Below are positions 31,033-42,161 of a stretch of 64,000 nt of DNA, in pieces. This DNA is from Lasiosphaeris hirsuta (taxonomy: Eukaryota > Ascomycota > Sordariomycetes > Sordariales > Lasiosphaeriaceae): assembly GCA_030549175.1 (NCBI GenBank), contig JAUKUA010000001.1, positions 8,432,001-8,496,000 on the forward strand, given 5' to 3'. The notes beneath the pieces were generated by a model. That model saw only the letters and a list, made by a program, of their open reading frames with translations, was not told where the DNA came from and did no database searches. Positions within the stretch are counted from its first letter, which is position 1. Each line of letters opens with the position of its first letter. The position numbers and the translations under genes are program-made.

Positions 31033-32695
31033 AGCCAATGTAAACGGGGCACTAAAGGAATTCACGCTGGTAGCAGGTGTCTAGCAGAGAATGACTCAGG
31101 GAGAATGTAGCCAACCGGGTCTACTAAGAGATCCTCCGTCTGGGAGGATTTGCTTTTGACGGATTAGGGTCGAGGGAGGGGTGCAGACTTGAAATTATTT
31201 AATCGTACACCTCCTGAGGTGGCCGAAAGTCGGCAGAGAATTGGCAGGGAAACGATATTACATGATATACCGTTTTATCTTGGTTCTATTGACCAGCCCA
31301 AGCCTCAAACCTCCGATACCCCCATGTGTCTCACCCAGACCATGACCCTCACCCTTGAAGCAGCATCAAGCCGAACTGTCAACAATCAGTTGCCCCTCCC
31401 TCTGTTTCAACTGCCGTGCTGGATGCGGCACTGTTCAAAGTAGCCACCGTAAAGTCCTGCGGTGGTGAGAAGCCTCCAGCTCCATGCCAGGGTTCCGTCG
31501 AAGCGTCCTCGAGTAGCCACCTGCGCATTGCGGGAGGGACATGGCTGTATTTGTTTGCAGTTTGAGGAAGGAATAGTGATGGTTGTGGTTTTGTTTGTGG
31601 CCGTTTCTCTTTTATTTGATGTGTTTCTATCTGTATTTCATTCTCCAGGGGTGCTGTTAGGCTGGTATGATCGGGTATTTCTGAAAGATGTTGGGGGATA
31701 TTGAGAGCGTCCAGTTCTTGAGTCCATGTGCCCATGTGTTGGAAGAGTAAGCCCGACTCTCGTTGGCTGGCTGGATGATGTAAGAATGCCATTTTGAGCG
31801 GGATTTTTTTTCTGATGTCAATACATGGAAATTGAGAAATTCCAACTCATAGAGGGCCTTGGTCAGCATTCTTATCCTCCGTCCATCAACATATTGATGA
31901 GTCTGTGCTGGACATTGTCTTTCTCCCTTTTGGGAAAAGGGAGATTCAGATGCTTTGCCAGATCCTGATTGTGTGCCCTTTTGCCACAAATTCAGATGTC
32001 GCAGTTTTACACGTGGCAACCCTGCTCATTCCGCCAGGAACAGCTTTGCGGGACGCCAACTGGACCGGAACAAAAATGTTGGGAAAAGGCGTGATTGGCT
32101 GCCTTGCTGGGCCCGACATTGACATTTCTAGATTTGGCGAAGGGAAAATGGTGGGCTTGGCGATAGTGTCCCTTTGGCGTCCTTTTGGGTGGCAATTGTG
32201 CTATGTTTATGCCATGTTATGCACTGGGACGGCTCGCACACACATGTGTGGAGCGATCGGTGTGGGGGGGCTTGGTGTTGTGCATCCCGCAGCAGGCGCG
32301 GCCAAAAGAGGACGAGGGAATTTCCAATTGCCAGAACGGGTTTGGCGCGAGGCGGTCTTGGGGATGTGGTTGGCTGGCGGGAGGCAGTTGCCTTGGGCCG
32401 CCCTGAGGTCGCCCACGCCAGTCATGTGGACCGCTGACAGCATCAGGGGGGCGCGTCGCCAACCGACGCTGGTGTGCCTCAAAACCGGGAGGGGAAGGAA
32501 CTTCCCAGGCATCGGATTTCCTTCAACATCGACGCCTCCCAACTGCCAGTCCAAATGCTTTTTTTCCCCCTTTGACACCCAGGATTACGGGGTCCCATAG
32601 TATTGTTAGACTTTTGAACTGTCCCGTTTCTCTTTCCTTTTCCCCATCTCAGACCCTGGTTGCCAAGGCCAGAGCCTTGCGTTTCCTCAGGCAGC
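31033..32695. other. Long intergenic region upstream of the Clr5 gene
   Basis: 1.66 kb without a supported gene. The 231-codon frame at 31905-32600 has no recognisable features, is followed by a CT-rich leader, and is most likely promoter or UTR sequence of the next gene. Confidence 0.4.
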
Positions 32696-35408
32696 ATGCC
32701 ACTCCAACAGCTTGTCTGGAAAACAGCCCCAGCAGTCCCACGGGCAAAGCCTTTGCCTGCTGAGAAATGGGAAGAACATCGAGAAGTCCTGTGCGATCTA
32801 TATACGCGGATGACGCTAGAAGACCTCATGAGGTTTATGCAGACCAGGCACAAGTTCTCACCGTCGTGAGTTCCCATCCCGAGCCGTCTCAAGACCCAAG
32901 TCTTCAAGCTATAATAACTCCCTTCAGGCGTTGGAACTGACTCCCTCTAGGCGAAAGCAGTATGTGCTTCAGTTTGAAAGATGGGGGGTGCACAAATACA
33001 AACGCTCGCATGCCGCCTCGAATGCCGCAGAGTCAAGCAATGATATCACCGAGTCTGGAACTTCAGACGTTTCTCCCGCTTCAGACCTGCCACGGCACGT
33101 CCTGGCAGCCAGGTCTAAAAGACGACCGCCACCGCCGCCCTCGAAAGAAAGACAGGCGTCCCCTGCCACTTACCCAGGTGCGCAATCGTCCTCCATCGAT
33201 CCAACACAGCAACTTAGACCCAGCGAGAAATTAGAGACCCGCCCGCCACCGCCACCGCCTAAGAAGCGGCAAAAGCTAGAGACTTTCGTGTTACAAAAAG
33301 AATCGCAAAAGGAGTGGGGAAATATCGGGGAAGCATTCAGCTCCAGCAGCAACATCAATTCCAACACCAACACCAACAGCATCAGCGATAGCAACGGCAA
33401 CAGCAACACATCCCTGGCCTCCCCAGACACCTCAATGACCGACCTTGACTTTCCATCCGCCTCTAGCCGTCCTGAATCCCAAAGTCCAGGCAACACCCTT
33501 GAACAAACCGAACAGGTTGAGAAGAACATGGCCGATATCCGCTCCCGTCAGCAGACATGGTTATTCCCAGTCTCCCTCAGTATCGAGACGTGGCGGGGCC
33601 AGTCGGACTCAATCACGCACACCCGTGCATCCAGCTCCGAGGAACACCAAATCCGCCCTCCGAGCTTGCGAGGCATCACTCCCGAGTCAACAGGGCTCGC
33701 CGACATCAGCCCGGACCCGACGGGGCTCTTGCACAGCTCCAGGTCCAAAGGAAAAGGGGTAGACTACAGCGAGTGGAGCCCGAGATCTAGCCAACGCCGT
33801 TCTACCAGCAGAGAAGAGCCTCTCTCTGTCGCCGTGATCGACTGCTCCGAGCCAGCCGACACCTTCTCGTACGACCAAATTCTCACCATCAACATCACCG
33901 CCGACCTTCTCCTCCACACGCACTGCTACCAGGATGCCTTTGAACTCTACGTCCTACTCGTCAAGTGGACCCAGGCCCGGCCATCATGCAAATTTGTCGA
34001 CGAGCTGGCCACCTACGCCGTGCTCGGTTGCGCTCGGTCGGCCATTACCGACGCCCATATCAGCATCACGCAAAATCTGCTGAACCAGCGGCTGGCTCGC
34101 CGCCCAGCCTACGCCGTCGATACGGCGGAGACCTTCCTGTGCCGGTCCATCTTGTCAAACTTGTACTGGCGCAACGGGGACAAAGCCAATGCTCAAATCC
34201 ACAAGAACCTAGCGCTCAGGTCCCAAATGGTTGAGACCCGGTCTCTGTCCTGCCTGGCAGACCTCCCCAACAGATCACTGCACCTCGTGACGTACCAAGT
34301 CCTCACCCAGGTTCTCGTCGACGAGGGCGGGCGGGCCTGCATCCCTGCCATCAAAGACTCCATGGTCTGCCTCCCAAAAGGCCCTTTCGGATACTCCCGG
34401 GGCAAGCTCAGCAACAGCGTCCTGCGCGACTGCCTGTCCTGGCTGCAACATGCCATCTCCTCGCGCAGCATCGACGCATCGTGGAAGAACCTGCGGACCC
34501 TCGACGGCAAGAACAGCCTGCGCACCGGGTTCGTCACTCTCTTCTGCACCATCTGGGGGGCGCTGCGCCAGCGCATCGAGGCGAACAAGGTGCCCTCGTG
34601 GGCGCAAGAAGCGCAATTCTCGCTCGGCATCTCCCCGACGGAAACCCTGGCGGCCATAACCATCGTCCTCCAGCACAACGCAGCCTCGGAGCTGCGCATC
34701 ATCGGAGCCGATTTCCCCTACCACTACCTCGACGAGGTCCGCAAAGCAGTCGATAAAGCCCTGCTCCTCCCGCCCCTCAAGCTCGCCACCACCTTCCTCG
34801 ACGCCCTCGGCGACATCAAACGCCTCTTCCGCCCGGGCGCCACGACGGAGCAAAAAGCCTACAATACGCTGGCGCGCGACTACGTGCGCGCCTTTGTACA
34901 GAAGCAGCTGCACCTGACCCTGCCCCCGATGATGATCCCCACCACCACCACCACCACTACTACCACCGCCACCCAGGACCGCGCGGCCTTCATGGCGCCC
35001 CAAACCGACCACGGCAGCGCCGTCGGCAATGGGTCGGACCTGTTCCCCGCCTTCGCCGAGTCGCTACGCTCGCGCGACCTGCAGTCCATGGAGGCGCTGC
35101 GCGAGCACATTGACGACGGGCTGCAGGCGGCGCTGAGCAAGATGTCGCTGGAGCTGCCGTCGGCGGCGCTCCACGGGGGCAGCGGTGGCGGGGAGGGGGC
35201 GAGCTCGATTGTGTCGTGGCGGAGTCTGGAGGGTGGGCTTCAAGGATTTGGGCCGTTTGCCGGGAGTGGAAGCGGGGGGTTCGGGAGCCTGGTGTCGGTT
35301 GTGCCTGGGGAGGCGGGGGTAGTGGGCAGGGGGGTGGTGGAGATGTTGAGGGGGAGGTTGGGGGAGGTCGAGGAGGTGGTTGGGGGTTGGAGGCAGGCGG
35401 TGCATTGA
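32696..35408 (+). CDS. Clr5-domain protein (putative nuclear regulator), 875 aa
   Basis: Two exons, 32696-32865 and 32951-35408. The intron (GTGAGT donor, TAG acceptor) interrupts the Clr5 domain, restored as EKWEEHREVLCDLYTRMTLE, MRFMQTRHKF and SRKQYVLQFERWGVHKYKR (about residues 23-76). Clr5 domains are short fungal domains named after fission-yeast Clr5 and usually sit at the N-terminus of long proteins thought to act in the nucleus. Downstream are Pro-rich basic clusters (KRRPPPPPSKE, PPPPPPKKRQK), an Asn/Ser repeat (around residues 190-215) and a Ser-rich region. A large helical C-terminal half is broken by a Thr run encoded by ACC/ACT repeats (34936-34968) and ends in a Gly-rich segment. 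A transposon lies 117 bp past the stop. Its exact role is unknown. Confidence 0.85.
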
Positions 35409-35544
35409 TTTGGGGTGGGCTTGCATTATCACGGCTGCGCGGACTGTGTTGGGGACGGGGCGTCGATATTGAATTGGATTAGACTGGGCTGGTTCTTGGT
35501 AAGGCGTTCAAAAGGGTTAACGAAAGGGACTTGATAGGGGGGCA

Positions 35545-35598
35545 CTACCCTTTTGATACGGGCTACCCTTTTGATACGGGCTACCCTTTTGATACGGG
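35545..35598. repeat. 18-bp unit repeated three times inside the left terminal repeat
   Basis: CTACCCTTTTGATACGGG occurs exactly three times at 35545-35562, 35563-35580 and 35581-35598. The right terminal repeat lacks it, so it arose within the left end. Confidence 0.9.
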
Positions 35599-35730
35599 GG
35601 CACTATCGGGGGCACTTGACTGCAGGGTTAGGGTTATGTATAGTGAAAATCGACTCCTGATATTCACCACTTTCAAACTCCCAAACGGAGGGGGTATGCC
35701 AATCAAGGTGCAACCCCTCCATGCCAGCCA

Positions 35731-36183
35731 AAGGATGATGCTATTCCCAGTGGCAGATCTGGTGTGCAAGGAAGGCCAATACAGATATCAGAAGAGGAGG
35801 ATGAAGAGGAGGATAATACACAGGGCATGTAGGAAAAGGAGGGCACACAAGAAGGCCAGGGCATACAGGTCCAGGGGCAGGCACCCAAGAAGGCCAGGGG
35901 TCGGTCACGTGGATCCAAGAACCGCAACACCAAGCCAACTATCACGAACCCTACGCCAGTGCCAGAGCCCTCGCCGGTGCCGGAGCTATCGCCAGTGCCC
36001 AGGGCCAGGCTTGTCATCAAGCCAACGCCCAGGAGGGGCTTAATGATCAGTGGCAGAACACAGGAGCCAGCCACCGGCCAAAAAAGGCGTGCACCCGCCC
36101 CTCCAGAGCCTCCCGTCACCAAGAGGACCACTCGCAGCGGTCGGGAGATGAGGCCGACGGCTTGGGCACTAGGATTGGATTGA
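35731..36183 (+). pseudogene. Transposon-encoded low-complexity protein remnant
   Basis: One frame reads acidic (ISEEEDEEEDNTQG), then has a TAG at 35830-35832, then basic (APKKARGRSRGSKNR, AT-hook-like), then Pro/Glu repeats (PTPVPEPSPVPELSPVP). It ends TKRTTRSGREMRPTAWALGLD. The same ending occurs as KKTIRSGRVVWPTARAALGLD in the second element copy (stop near 63748), which shows it is a real, conserved C-terminus. Function is unknown. Confidence 0.6.
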
Positions 36184-36537
36184 TTCTAGGCCCGGGATAG
36201 TGTTATTCATCGTGTTGGCACGTCAAATACTACAGATTCGGCGTTTCCAGGGCACAGGGCCTCTCAATTCAATTGTGTGGCACTCCAAGGAGGGCGGATT
36301 TGACAATGTTGATGGTTGCTGTTTTGCGGTTTTTACAGAGTCAATTGACACACCGGCCTTATAACACTTTTTTTGTATGGTATTTTTAGTGGTTCCAATG
36401 CAGGGGGGGGGGGGGGGGGGGGGGGTGTTCCTACGAAGCATGACCGGCAGAATTGACCAAGTGCCCCCCGATAGTGCCCCCCCTATCAAGTCCCTAACGA
36501 AAAAGGGATGGAAGGAATCAAGACTATTTATGTTCAC

Positions 36538-37942
36538 TCATTTCGACAACCCTTGAGCCACAAATCGTGACTTCTTCATGTCAGGCTCCTTCATCACAGC
36601 CCCGGCGTCCTCCACTGATTCGAGGGCAGCCTTGCGACCTCGCACAAAGATATCGTCTTCGTACGCCTTGATCGCAGCCTGAAGTGTGATGCCTTCCTCT
36701 TTGACCTTGACCAGCTCGTTGATGAGGCTGCTAACATCGGCTAGGGCGTGGTTGAGCCCCTGGCCACGATCTGTTTCCGTCAGCACATGCATTCGCTAAT
36801 CCAGGGGATGGTCAGGGGTGGCGGCTTACTCGGTAGCACGGAATGGGCGGCATCCCCGGCCAGAATCACCCTCCCGCCCCGGCTGTCCCATGGAACAGTC
36901 GCCCAGTAGTGCATCTGGCTGACGACAAAGCGTGCGCTATCGGGTTGAATCCAGTGCACGGCAGAGCGGAACGGGTCGTGGATAGCAGGATTGGCCGTGA
37001 CCTCCTTGATCTTCTCGACGGCCTCCGGGCCCTCTAGAAAGTCTGTCTGGCCCCTCCACGATCGCACGATCTGGAATGAGTAGGTCGACGGGTCCTCGCG
37101 GTCGGCAAGATCTTGCGCTGCGACGTCGCCTCTTGTCAGCCGCTTCCCGCAGGCATTAGGAGCGTACACAGACTTACTCGCGATGAGAATCATACCCTCT
37201 CCCGGCGTGATGCTCACCGAGCATACCGGGTGCTTGGACCGAAGAGCCTCAGACTTTTCCGCCGACTCGTACTTGACGATGCCGTTGGCAATGGCGAACT
37301 CGGACGCCGTCGGCTTGCTCGCTTCCTCGCCGACGAGCCACGGGCGGATTCTGGACTTGGCCCCATCGGCCCCGACGACCAGGTCGGCGGTCGCCGTCTC
37401 CCCATCCTCCAGCACGATGGTGACCGGGCCCTCCGAGCCGCCCACCTGCAGGTCCACGACCCCCTTGCCGCAGCGGATGTCCAGGCCTTTGGCGCAGGCC
37501 TTCCGGAGCCGCGTCCTGGACATGCGGCGGAAGGGCGCCGCGACCTCGAACTGCAGGTCGCCCGTCAGCCCGTTGAAGAACGGGATGGTCTCCTTCTCCT
37601 GGTTGTATGGGTAGCTCGGGTCGGCGTAGGCGGAGGGCAGGTCGTCGAGAATCTCGTCGGGGAGCATCTTGCGCAGGGTCGGCAGCGCCCAGTGGATGAT
37701 CATGGTCCACTCTCGAGGCTTCTCGCCGATGTATTTCTCTTTTTCATAGACGACTACCTCGTAGCCATTCTGTTAGGTGTTTAAGTGTTAGCAACTGTCT
37801 TTGTTGTCTGGATAGACGATATAGGTGGCCTAGAGGAAAATGCGCTCATTCGCACCTTTTGAAGGCCCTGGGCTAGAATCAATCCACAGACACCAGCACC
37901 AATGATGGCCACCTGCGGCAGTGTATTCTTCTGTTCTCCCAT
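36538..37942 (-). CDS. FAD-dependent monooxygenase (salicylate-hydroxylase-like family)
   Basis: Four exons: 37942-37856, 37769-37178, 37129-36830 and 36770-36538; product about 403 aa. All introns are GT-AG and the frame closes exactly. Exon 1 has the FAD-binding Rossmann motif VAIIGAGVCGLILAQGLQK and exon 2 continues NGYEVVVYEKE. DLVVGADGAKSRIRPWL is the DG motif of group A flavoprotein monooxygenases. GGRVILAGDAAHSVLP joins across the last intron to NRGQGLNHALAD, the GD motif. The substrate cannot be inferred. No signal peptide; no adjacent biosynthetic cluster is evident. A transposon inserted 36 bp beyond the stop probably lies in or close to the 3' UTR. Confidence 0.9.
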
Positions 37943-39336
37943 CGTGTGCCGACTTAAGGGTTAGTTTTCGAGGGTAAATTTTGATTGCTAGGTCGTATCC
38001 AGCTGCGTCGTGCCGTGCGAATAGATGGCGCGAGCCTTGGGGAAAAAGTAGCGCCCTGGGCGTAGGTATTATAAATGCGATCATGCCGTCGGTGGCCGAT
38101 CTGGCACTCGACCGTCGACATGAGCTGTTCGTGGCTGCGGCGAAGTCGGGGAGGAGCGGACGTGGGCGATTGCTGGGTCTGCGGTCCTTCCCAAGAGCAG
38201 TGTGTACCAATGCTTGGACGGCCCGGGGCGTGTTCCCATAGGCAGGATACGGCATAGTGCTGGTTACGGGGGAGCAAAAGGGGGTCCAGCCGAGCAACCA
38301 CAATGTACGCAGTTGCATCCCTGCAGCAAGGTATGGGTTATCATTGCGTAGGACCCGGCTAGAAAAGTCCCAAACGGAGCTAATATTGGAGGCGTTCCAC
38401 ACAGACGGGAACTCCTAGTAGTACGACGGGAAGGCATACATACCTAGTCGCTGATATGGACCATTGACGGAAGCAAAGGAAGCTGGAGCAATTGCCTTGC
38501 TTAGGTACCTTACCTGTCTGTACCTTCCACGCATCTCCCTCCAAAATGAATCTGGATGTGGGGTTAGGTTGCTGGGTTCGAGGTTTTGATGGCCGGAGTA
38601 GGAGCTGGTGCCGCCAAGACTTATCAGAAACTCTCTGAACAGCAACGTACCGGTATTCTGAAAAAGTAAACGAGTTCATGGTGTTCAACAGGGGATCATA
38701 GAGACAAATAGTGTTCGACCGCGAACTCACCCCTCGTGGTTGAGAGGATGTGTGAGCACATCAGCCACACTCAAGCTTTCTCGCCCAACTTGGAAAGATT
38801 TGGGGCTATGGGTATCATACATACGCTTGTTGGCCGTAAAAAGAGTCAGTTGTCAAAACGACAAGGACACCTACTTGTATACCTAGTTATTAGAACTAGA
38901 TTCTGGGAAGCTGAAAGTAACATTAACCCTATTGTAACTTTAAATCGCACTAGAAGAAAGCAAACTGATCACAAGGTGAAGGTTGGCATGATCATACTCC
39001 CGCTTGTTGGTGCCATTTTGTGGATGAGACTGTAGATGCAAGATCCAAACATACTGGGAAGCCTGTAGGAGATAATTACCCCAGTTATTTATTTCTAGTC
39101 ATCTTTATTGGGACACAGACTTAGTTGTAGTGTCAAATCGCTAGTTTGGTAGGGAGGTTGGAAAGTCATATTTATCCTCGTCTTGGCAGCGAATGTTTGG
39201 CATTGATGTGATGTCGATTTAACTTATGAAGCCTATTTTTATAGATATTTGTGGGCAGGACAGAGCAATGGAATGCGGTGTTGGATTGTGTGGTGTTGCG
39301 GGCCAGGATTTCCCTGGCCTGCAACAGCTATCTAGG
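37943..39336. other. Intergenic region, partly AT-rich
   Basis: No gene is supported. The part 38880-39250 is AT-rich and contains no long frames; other frames are short and without motifs. Confidence 0.35.
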
Positions 39337-39476
39337 TGTGGCCCAAAGGGCACTAGCTAGGCGAGGTGGCGTGTGCGCCCTGCACCCTCGAGGTGGGGCA
39401 CCACCTCCAACAATATTCGGTGATCACTGCAATTTTAGCCCCGACGGAGGGGATTGGAATGCCCCACTTTAAACTT
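39337..39476. repeat. Dispersed repeat block: copy 2 of the 11790 repeat joined to a second repeat
   Basis: 39337-39412 matches 11790-11870 (CCAAAGGGCACTAGCTAG, GGCGAGGTGGCGTGTGC). It runs directly into 39423-39474, whose reverse complement (TTTAAAGTGGGGCATTCC, then GTCGGGGCTAAAATTGCAGTG-type sequence) matches 57160-57212 and, in part, 62095-62129. The block is therefore a larger repeat whose parts occur separately elsewhere. Confidence 0.7.
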
Positions 39477-40550
39477 CCCACTTGGGACTCGAAACCCATT
39501 CCACATTGCGAGCCCCAAGTGGCAGTGACCAAGCCAAAAGAAAAGTTGCACTTTTATCCTGTGACTTTGGATACGGCTCGCCTGATTTCGCCGGCCGTCA
39601 TCTCTTTGTGCTATCGAACCGTCCGAGTGGACTCGTACCGGTACTATTATCAAGAGCTGGGACATCAGTGCTAGGTATATACCATCAACGTCGCGAATCA
39701 GCGCCCGGGGGGTTTTGCTCGGTGACAACAACACTCACAGCATGTCTCCAAGCCTTGTGTGTTATACGGGAGTGTTTGGAACTATTCAGGCCAGAGAAAG
39801 GTTAGTAAAGAAGGTTGGTGATGTTTATGAAAAGTGTGAACGTTTGGAGCGGGAAATGCCGCGACCAAGTATAGCGGCCCGGGGTCGTTGCGTCGATAGC
39901 GGCATGTGTCGGCGAACAACGGGAGTAATTTAAGATGGCGTTGCAGATTGTGGGAAAAATTGTCATGGACGGCAGGAAGCACCAGTCAGGGAATTCGAAT
40001 GGGTAATCGCGGGCGAGACACCTGGGGGGATATAATCGCGCCTTCCACGTTCCAATCGCGAGCGACATGGTTGGAATCATTTTGGATGACCTAATTGCAA
40101 TGCAACACGTCCGGAGTTGCTTTGGAGCGCTGAAGTAATAGGTCGGTAGGTGAGTCAGGCTTGCATCGGCGGGGAAAGAGCGTCAAAGAGCGGAAGTGAC
40201 GACCTACGGGAATAGCACGATGCAGCTACGGAGTAATCCAACAGGGGAATTGAATCCCTTGTCTCAGTAGACAATCCAATCCGAATTCAGGCCGACATGA
40301 AAACTGGGTTAACTCGCACCCGGGCAGGGTGGCATTATTCAGCAACGGGCAGGGGAACCCAGAGTCCGAGGAGCGCCGTGCATCTCCGGGTTCCCCTGCC
40401 CAACCAACCGAAGTCGAACCTCGACTCGTAATTTTTCGATTGCGAATCCCCCGCTATTGATGGCCTAAATAAATACGCCAGGCCCGCCCTCGCCCTCGCC
40501 CTCGCCCTCGACCATGACCTAGCAATGATGAGATCGAGACACGCGCCAAA
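39477..40550. other. Intergenic region, DUF3533 gene promoter
   Basis: No gene supported. A CGCCCT hexamer repeat (about four units, 40490-40512) lies in the leader just before the ATG at 40551. A short palindromic GGGGAATTGAATCCC at 40244 was checked as a possible tRNA arm and dismissed. Confidence 0.35.
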
Positions 40551-42161
40551 ATGCCTTCGCTCCGCACCCTCTACCCCCGGGCCGCCAACAAGCGGCTGCC
40601 GTCCAGCGATCCGGTCATGAGGAACGCCCGCTTCGCATTCTTCAAAGCAGCCGGCACCAATTTTCTCTACCTGCAATTATTATTTTTGGGGTTGTTTTGC
40701 TACATTTTTGGCTCGTTGTTTCAGCAAAACAGCCACATTCACAACATTGGGATTGTGCTAGTCGACTACGACGGCGGCGCAATCGGCGACGCGATTCGAG
40801 CGGCTTATACCGGCTTGCAGGCTACGGGGTTCCCGACGCTGACCGAGCAGTCGCCCTCCGAGTTCGAGACCACGGGCAAGCTGTGGGAGGCCGTCTGCCA
40901 CACGACATATTGGGGAGCCCTCTATGTGGCCCCGGGCGCGTCCGGTCGACTTCACGATGCTTTGACCGGCGGCGCGGCGGCGTCCTCGGCGTACAATAGG
41001 ACAGACGTGCTGACATATATCTGGAACGAAGCCCTGTACCCAGCCGTCGTTGACTCGGCCGTGTCCGGGAGCATCCAAGCTCTGACCGAGGCAGCTCGAA
41101 TCGCCTACAGCACCGGGAATGGGACCGGGGACATCACCTCCGTCTCGGGCCCTGCTCTCAGTGTCCTGGCGAACCCGTGGGAGCTGCAATCCGTAAACAT
41201 GCAGCCGACGTCGCAGGGCTCGAGGGTCATCTACAACACGGTCGTCATCATCCTCGTGCTCATCCAGGAGTTCTTCTATCTCGGCACCATCAACGGTCTC
41301 TACGCCCAGTTCAAGCTCTACGGCCGTCTCAACCCGGCCCGCATCATCGCAGTCCGGTTCCTGATTTCTCTCGCCTACACCTTTATTGGCTCGCTCTGCG
41401 TCATTGGCGCCATCTTTGCCTTCAAGTCGGGTTGGGACATCAACGGCAACCAGTTCGTCTTGTCATGGATGGCTCTCTGGCTCTTCGCGCACACCAACTT
41501 TTTGACTTTCGACATCTTTACCATCTACCTCGGTCCGCCCTTCATCCCCATGTCGCTTATCGCCTGGGTGATCCTGAACGTCACATCCGTCATCTTGCCA
41601 TTCGACGTCAGCCCGGGCTTTTACCGGGTGGGATACTTGTTCCCCGCCCACGAGGTCTACCAGATCTTGACCGACATCTGGAGCCGCGGGTGCAACCCCC
41701 AGCTGCGCTACGCGCTGCCGATTCTGTTTGCATGGGAGATCCTGGGCCTCAGCCTCAGCAGCGTCGGCGTCTACCGCCGCTCCCACTACGCAGCCCTCGG
41801 AGAAGAGCGACAGACCAGGGAGTTTAAGGAGCGGCTGGATGCCGCGGTCGAGTATGAGATGTCGAGGCTGAAGAAGGAGGGCGAGAAGCAGCACCGCGAG
41901 CAGGTCGAGAAGCCCGAGCCGTCCAAGGCCGCCGAGGCCGAGCCCCACCGTGATCCCCCGAGTGGCGCTAGCGCGCCAGAGACCGACTCGGACGACTCGG
42001 ACATGGAAGCTTCCATGCGCGAGGAGCTCGCCGACATCATCGAGCGCGTCAATACGCGCCAGCAACAGCGCAGACGGTCTACCCCGATCGTCAACTTTGG
42101 CCCGTCCTTCGACTTGCCCTTCAACCACGATAACGACGACGACGACGACGAAATCAGATAA
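40551..42161 (+). CDS. DUF3533/SNG1-like multispanning membrane protein
   Basis: Single exon, 536 aa. The topology matches the DUF3533 (SNG1, nitrosoguanidine resistance) family: a short cytosolic N-terminus, one membrane segment (FLYLQLLFLGLFCYIFGSLF, about residues 37-56), a soluble loop of about 160 residues with ALYVAPGAS and N-glycosylation sites, then five membrane segments between about residues 225 and 410 (VIYNTVVIILVLIQEFFYLG, FLISLAYTFIGSLCVIGAIF, WMALWLFAHTNFLTFDIF, LIAWVILNVTSVILPF, ALPILFAWEILGLSLSSVGV). The tail of about 110 residues is cytosolic, charged and disordered, ending in an Asp run. Family members resemble ABC-2-type membrane domains and are linked to drug or stress resistance in yeast; a plasma-membrane role here is inferred. 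Confidence 0.9.
   Translation: MPSLRTLYPRAANKRLPSSDPVMRNARFAFFKAAGTNFLYLQLLFLGLFCYIFGSLFQQNSHIHNIGIVLVDYDGGAIGDAIRAAYTGLQATGFPTLTEQSPSEFETTGKLWEAVCHTTYWGALYVAPGASGRLHDALTGGAAASSAYNRTDVLTYIWNEALYPAVVDSAVSGSIQALTEAARIAYSTGNGTGDITSVSGPALSVLANPWELQSVNMQPTSQGSRVIYNTVVIILVLIQEFFYLGTINGLYAQFKLYGRLNPARIIAVRFLISLAYTFIGSLCVIGAIFAFKSGWDINGNQFVLSWMALWLFAHTNFLTFDIFTIYLGPPFIPMSLIAWVILNVTSVILPFDVSPGFYRVGYLFPAHEVYQILTDIWSRGCNPQLRYALPILFAWEILGLSLSSVGVYRRSHYAALGEERQTREFKERLDAAVEYEMSRLKKEGEKQHREQVEKPEPSKAAEAEPHRDPPSGASAPETDSDDSDMEASMREELADIIERVNTRQQQRRRSTPIVNFGPSFDLPFNHDNDDDDDEIR

Larger units (their letters stand above)
35526..36494. mobile_element. Complete terminal-inverted-repeat DNA transposon, non-autonomous copy, 969 bp
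   Basis: Both ends are visible. The left end starts GGGACTTGATAGGGGGGCAC at 35526; the right end (36458-36494) is its reverse complement over about 37 bp, ending CTATCAAGTCCC. The element is flanked by a perfect 8-bp target duplication, TAACGAAA, at 35518-35525 and 36495-36502. In the left repeat an 18-bp unit is expanded three times (35545-35598). Inside is a low-complexity coding remnant (35731-36183) and a G-run of about 24 (36403-36426). An 8-bp duplication is usual for hAT, and also occurs in MULE-, P- and Merlin-type elements. The interior is too short for a transposase. It sits in the spacer between two convergent genes, 36 bp from the stop of the FAD monooxygenase. A longer relative is at 62300. 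Confidence 0.88.

Noticed and set aside
31905..32600. 231-codon open frame on the plus strand
   Set aside because: No motif, odd composition, no splice context; lies in the promoter and leader of the Clr5 gene.
35731..36183. Proline-rich protein as an independent host gene
   Set aside because: Lies fully inside a bounded transposon, has an in-frame stop and shares its ending with the second element copy.
37113..37784. 223-codon plus-strand frame opposite the FAD monooxygenase
   Set aside because: Shadow of the real minus-strand gene, whose motifs and splice joins are clear.
40221..40330. tRNA-like B-box (GATTCAATTCC on the minus strand)
   Set aside because: Upstream sequence does not fold into D and anticodon arms, and acceptor ends do not pair.
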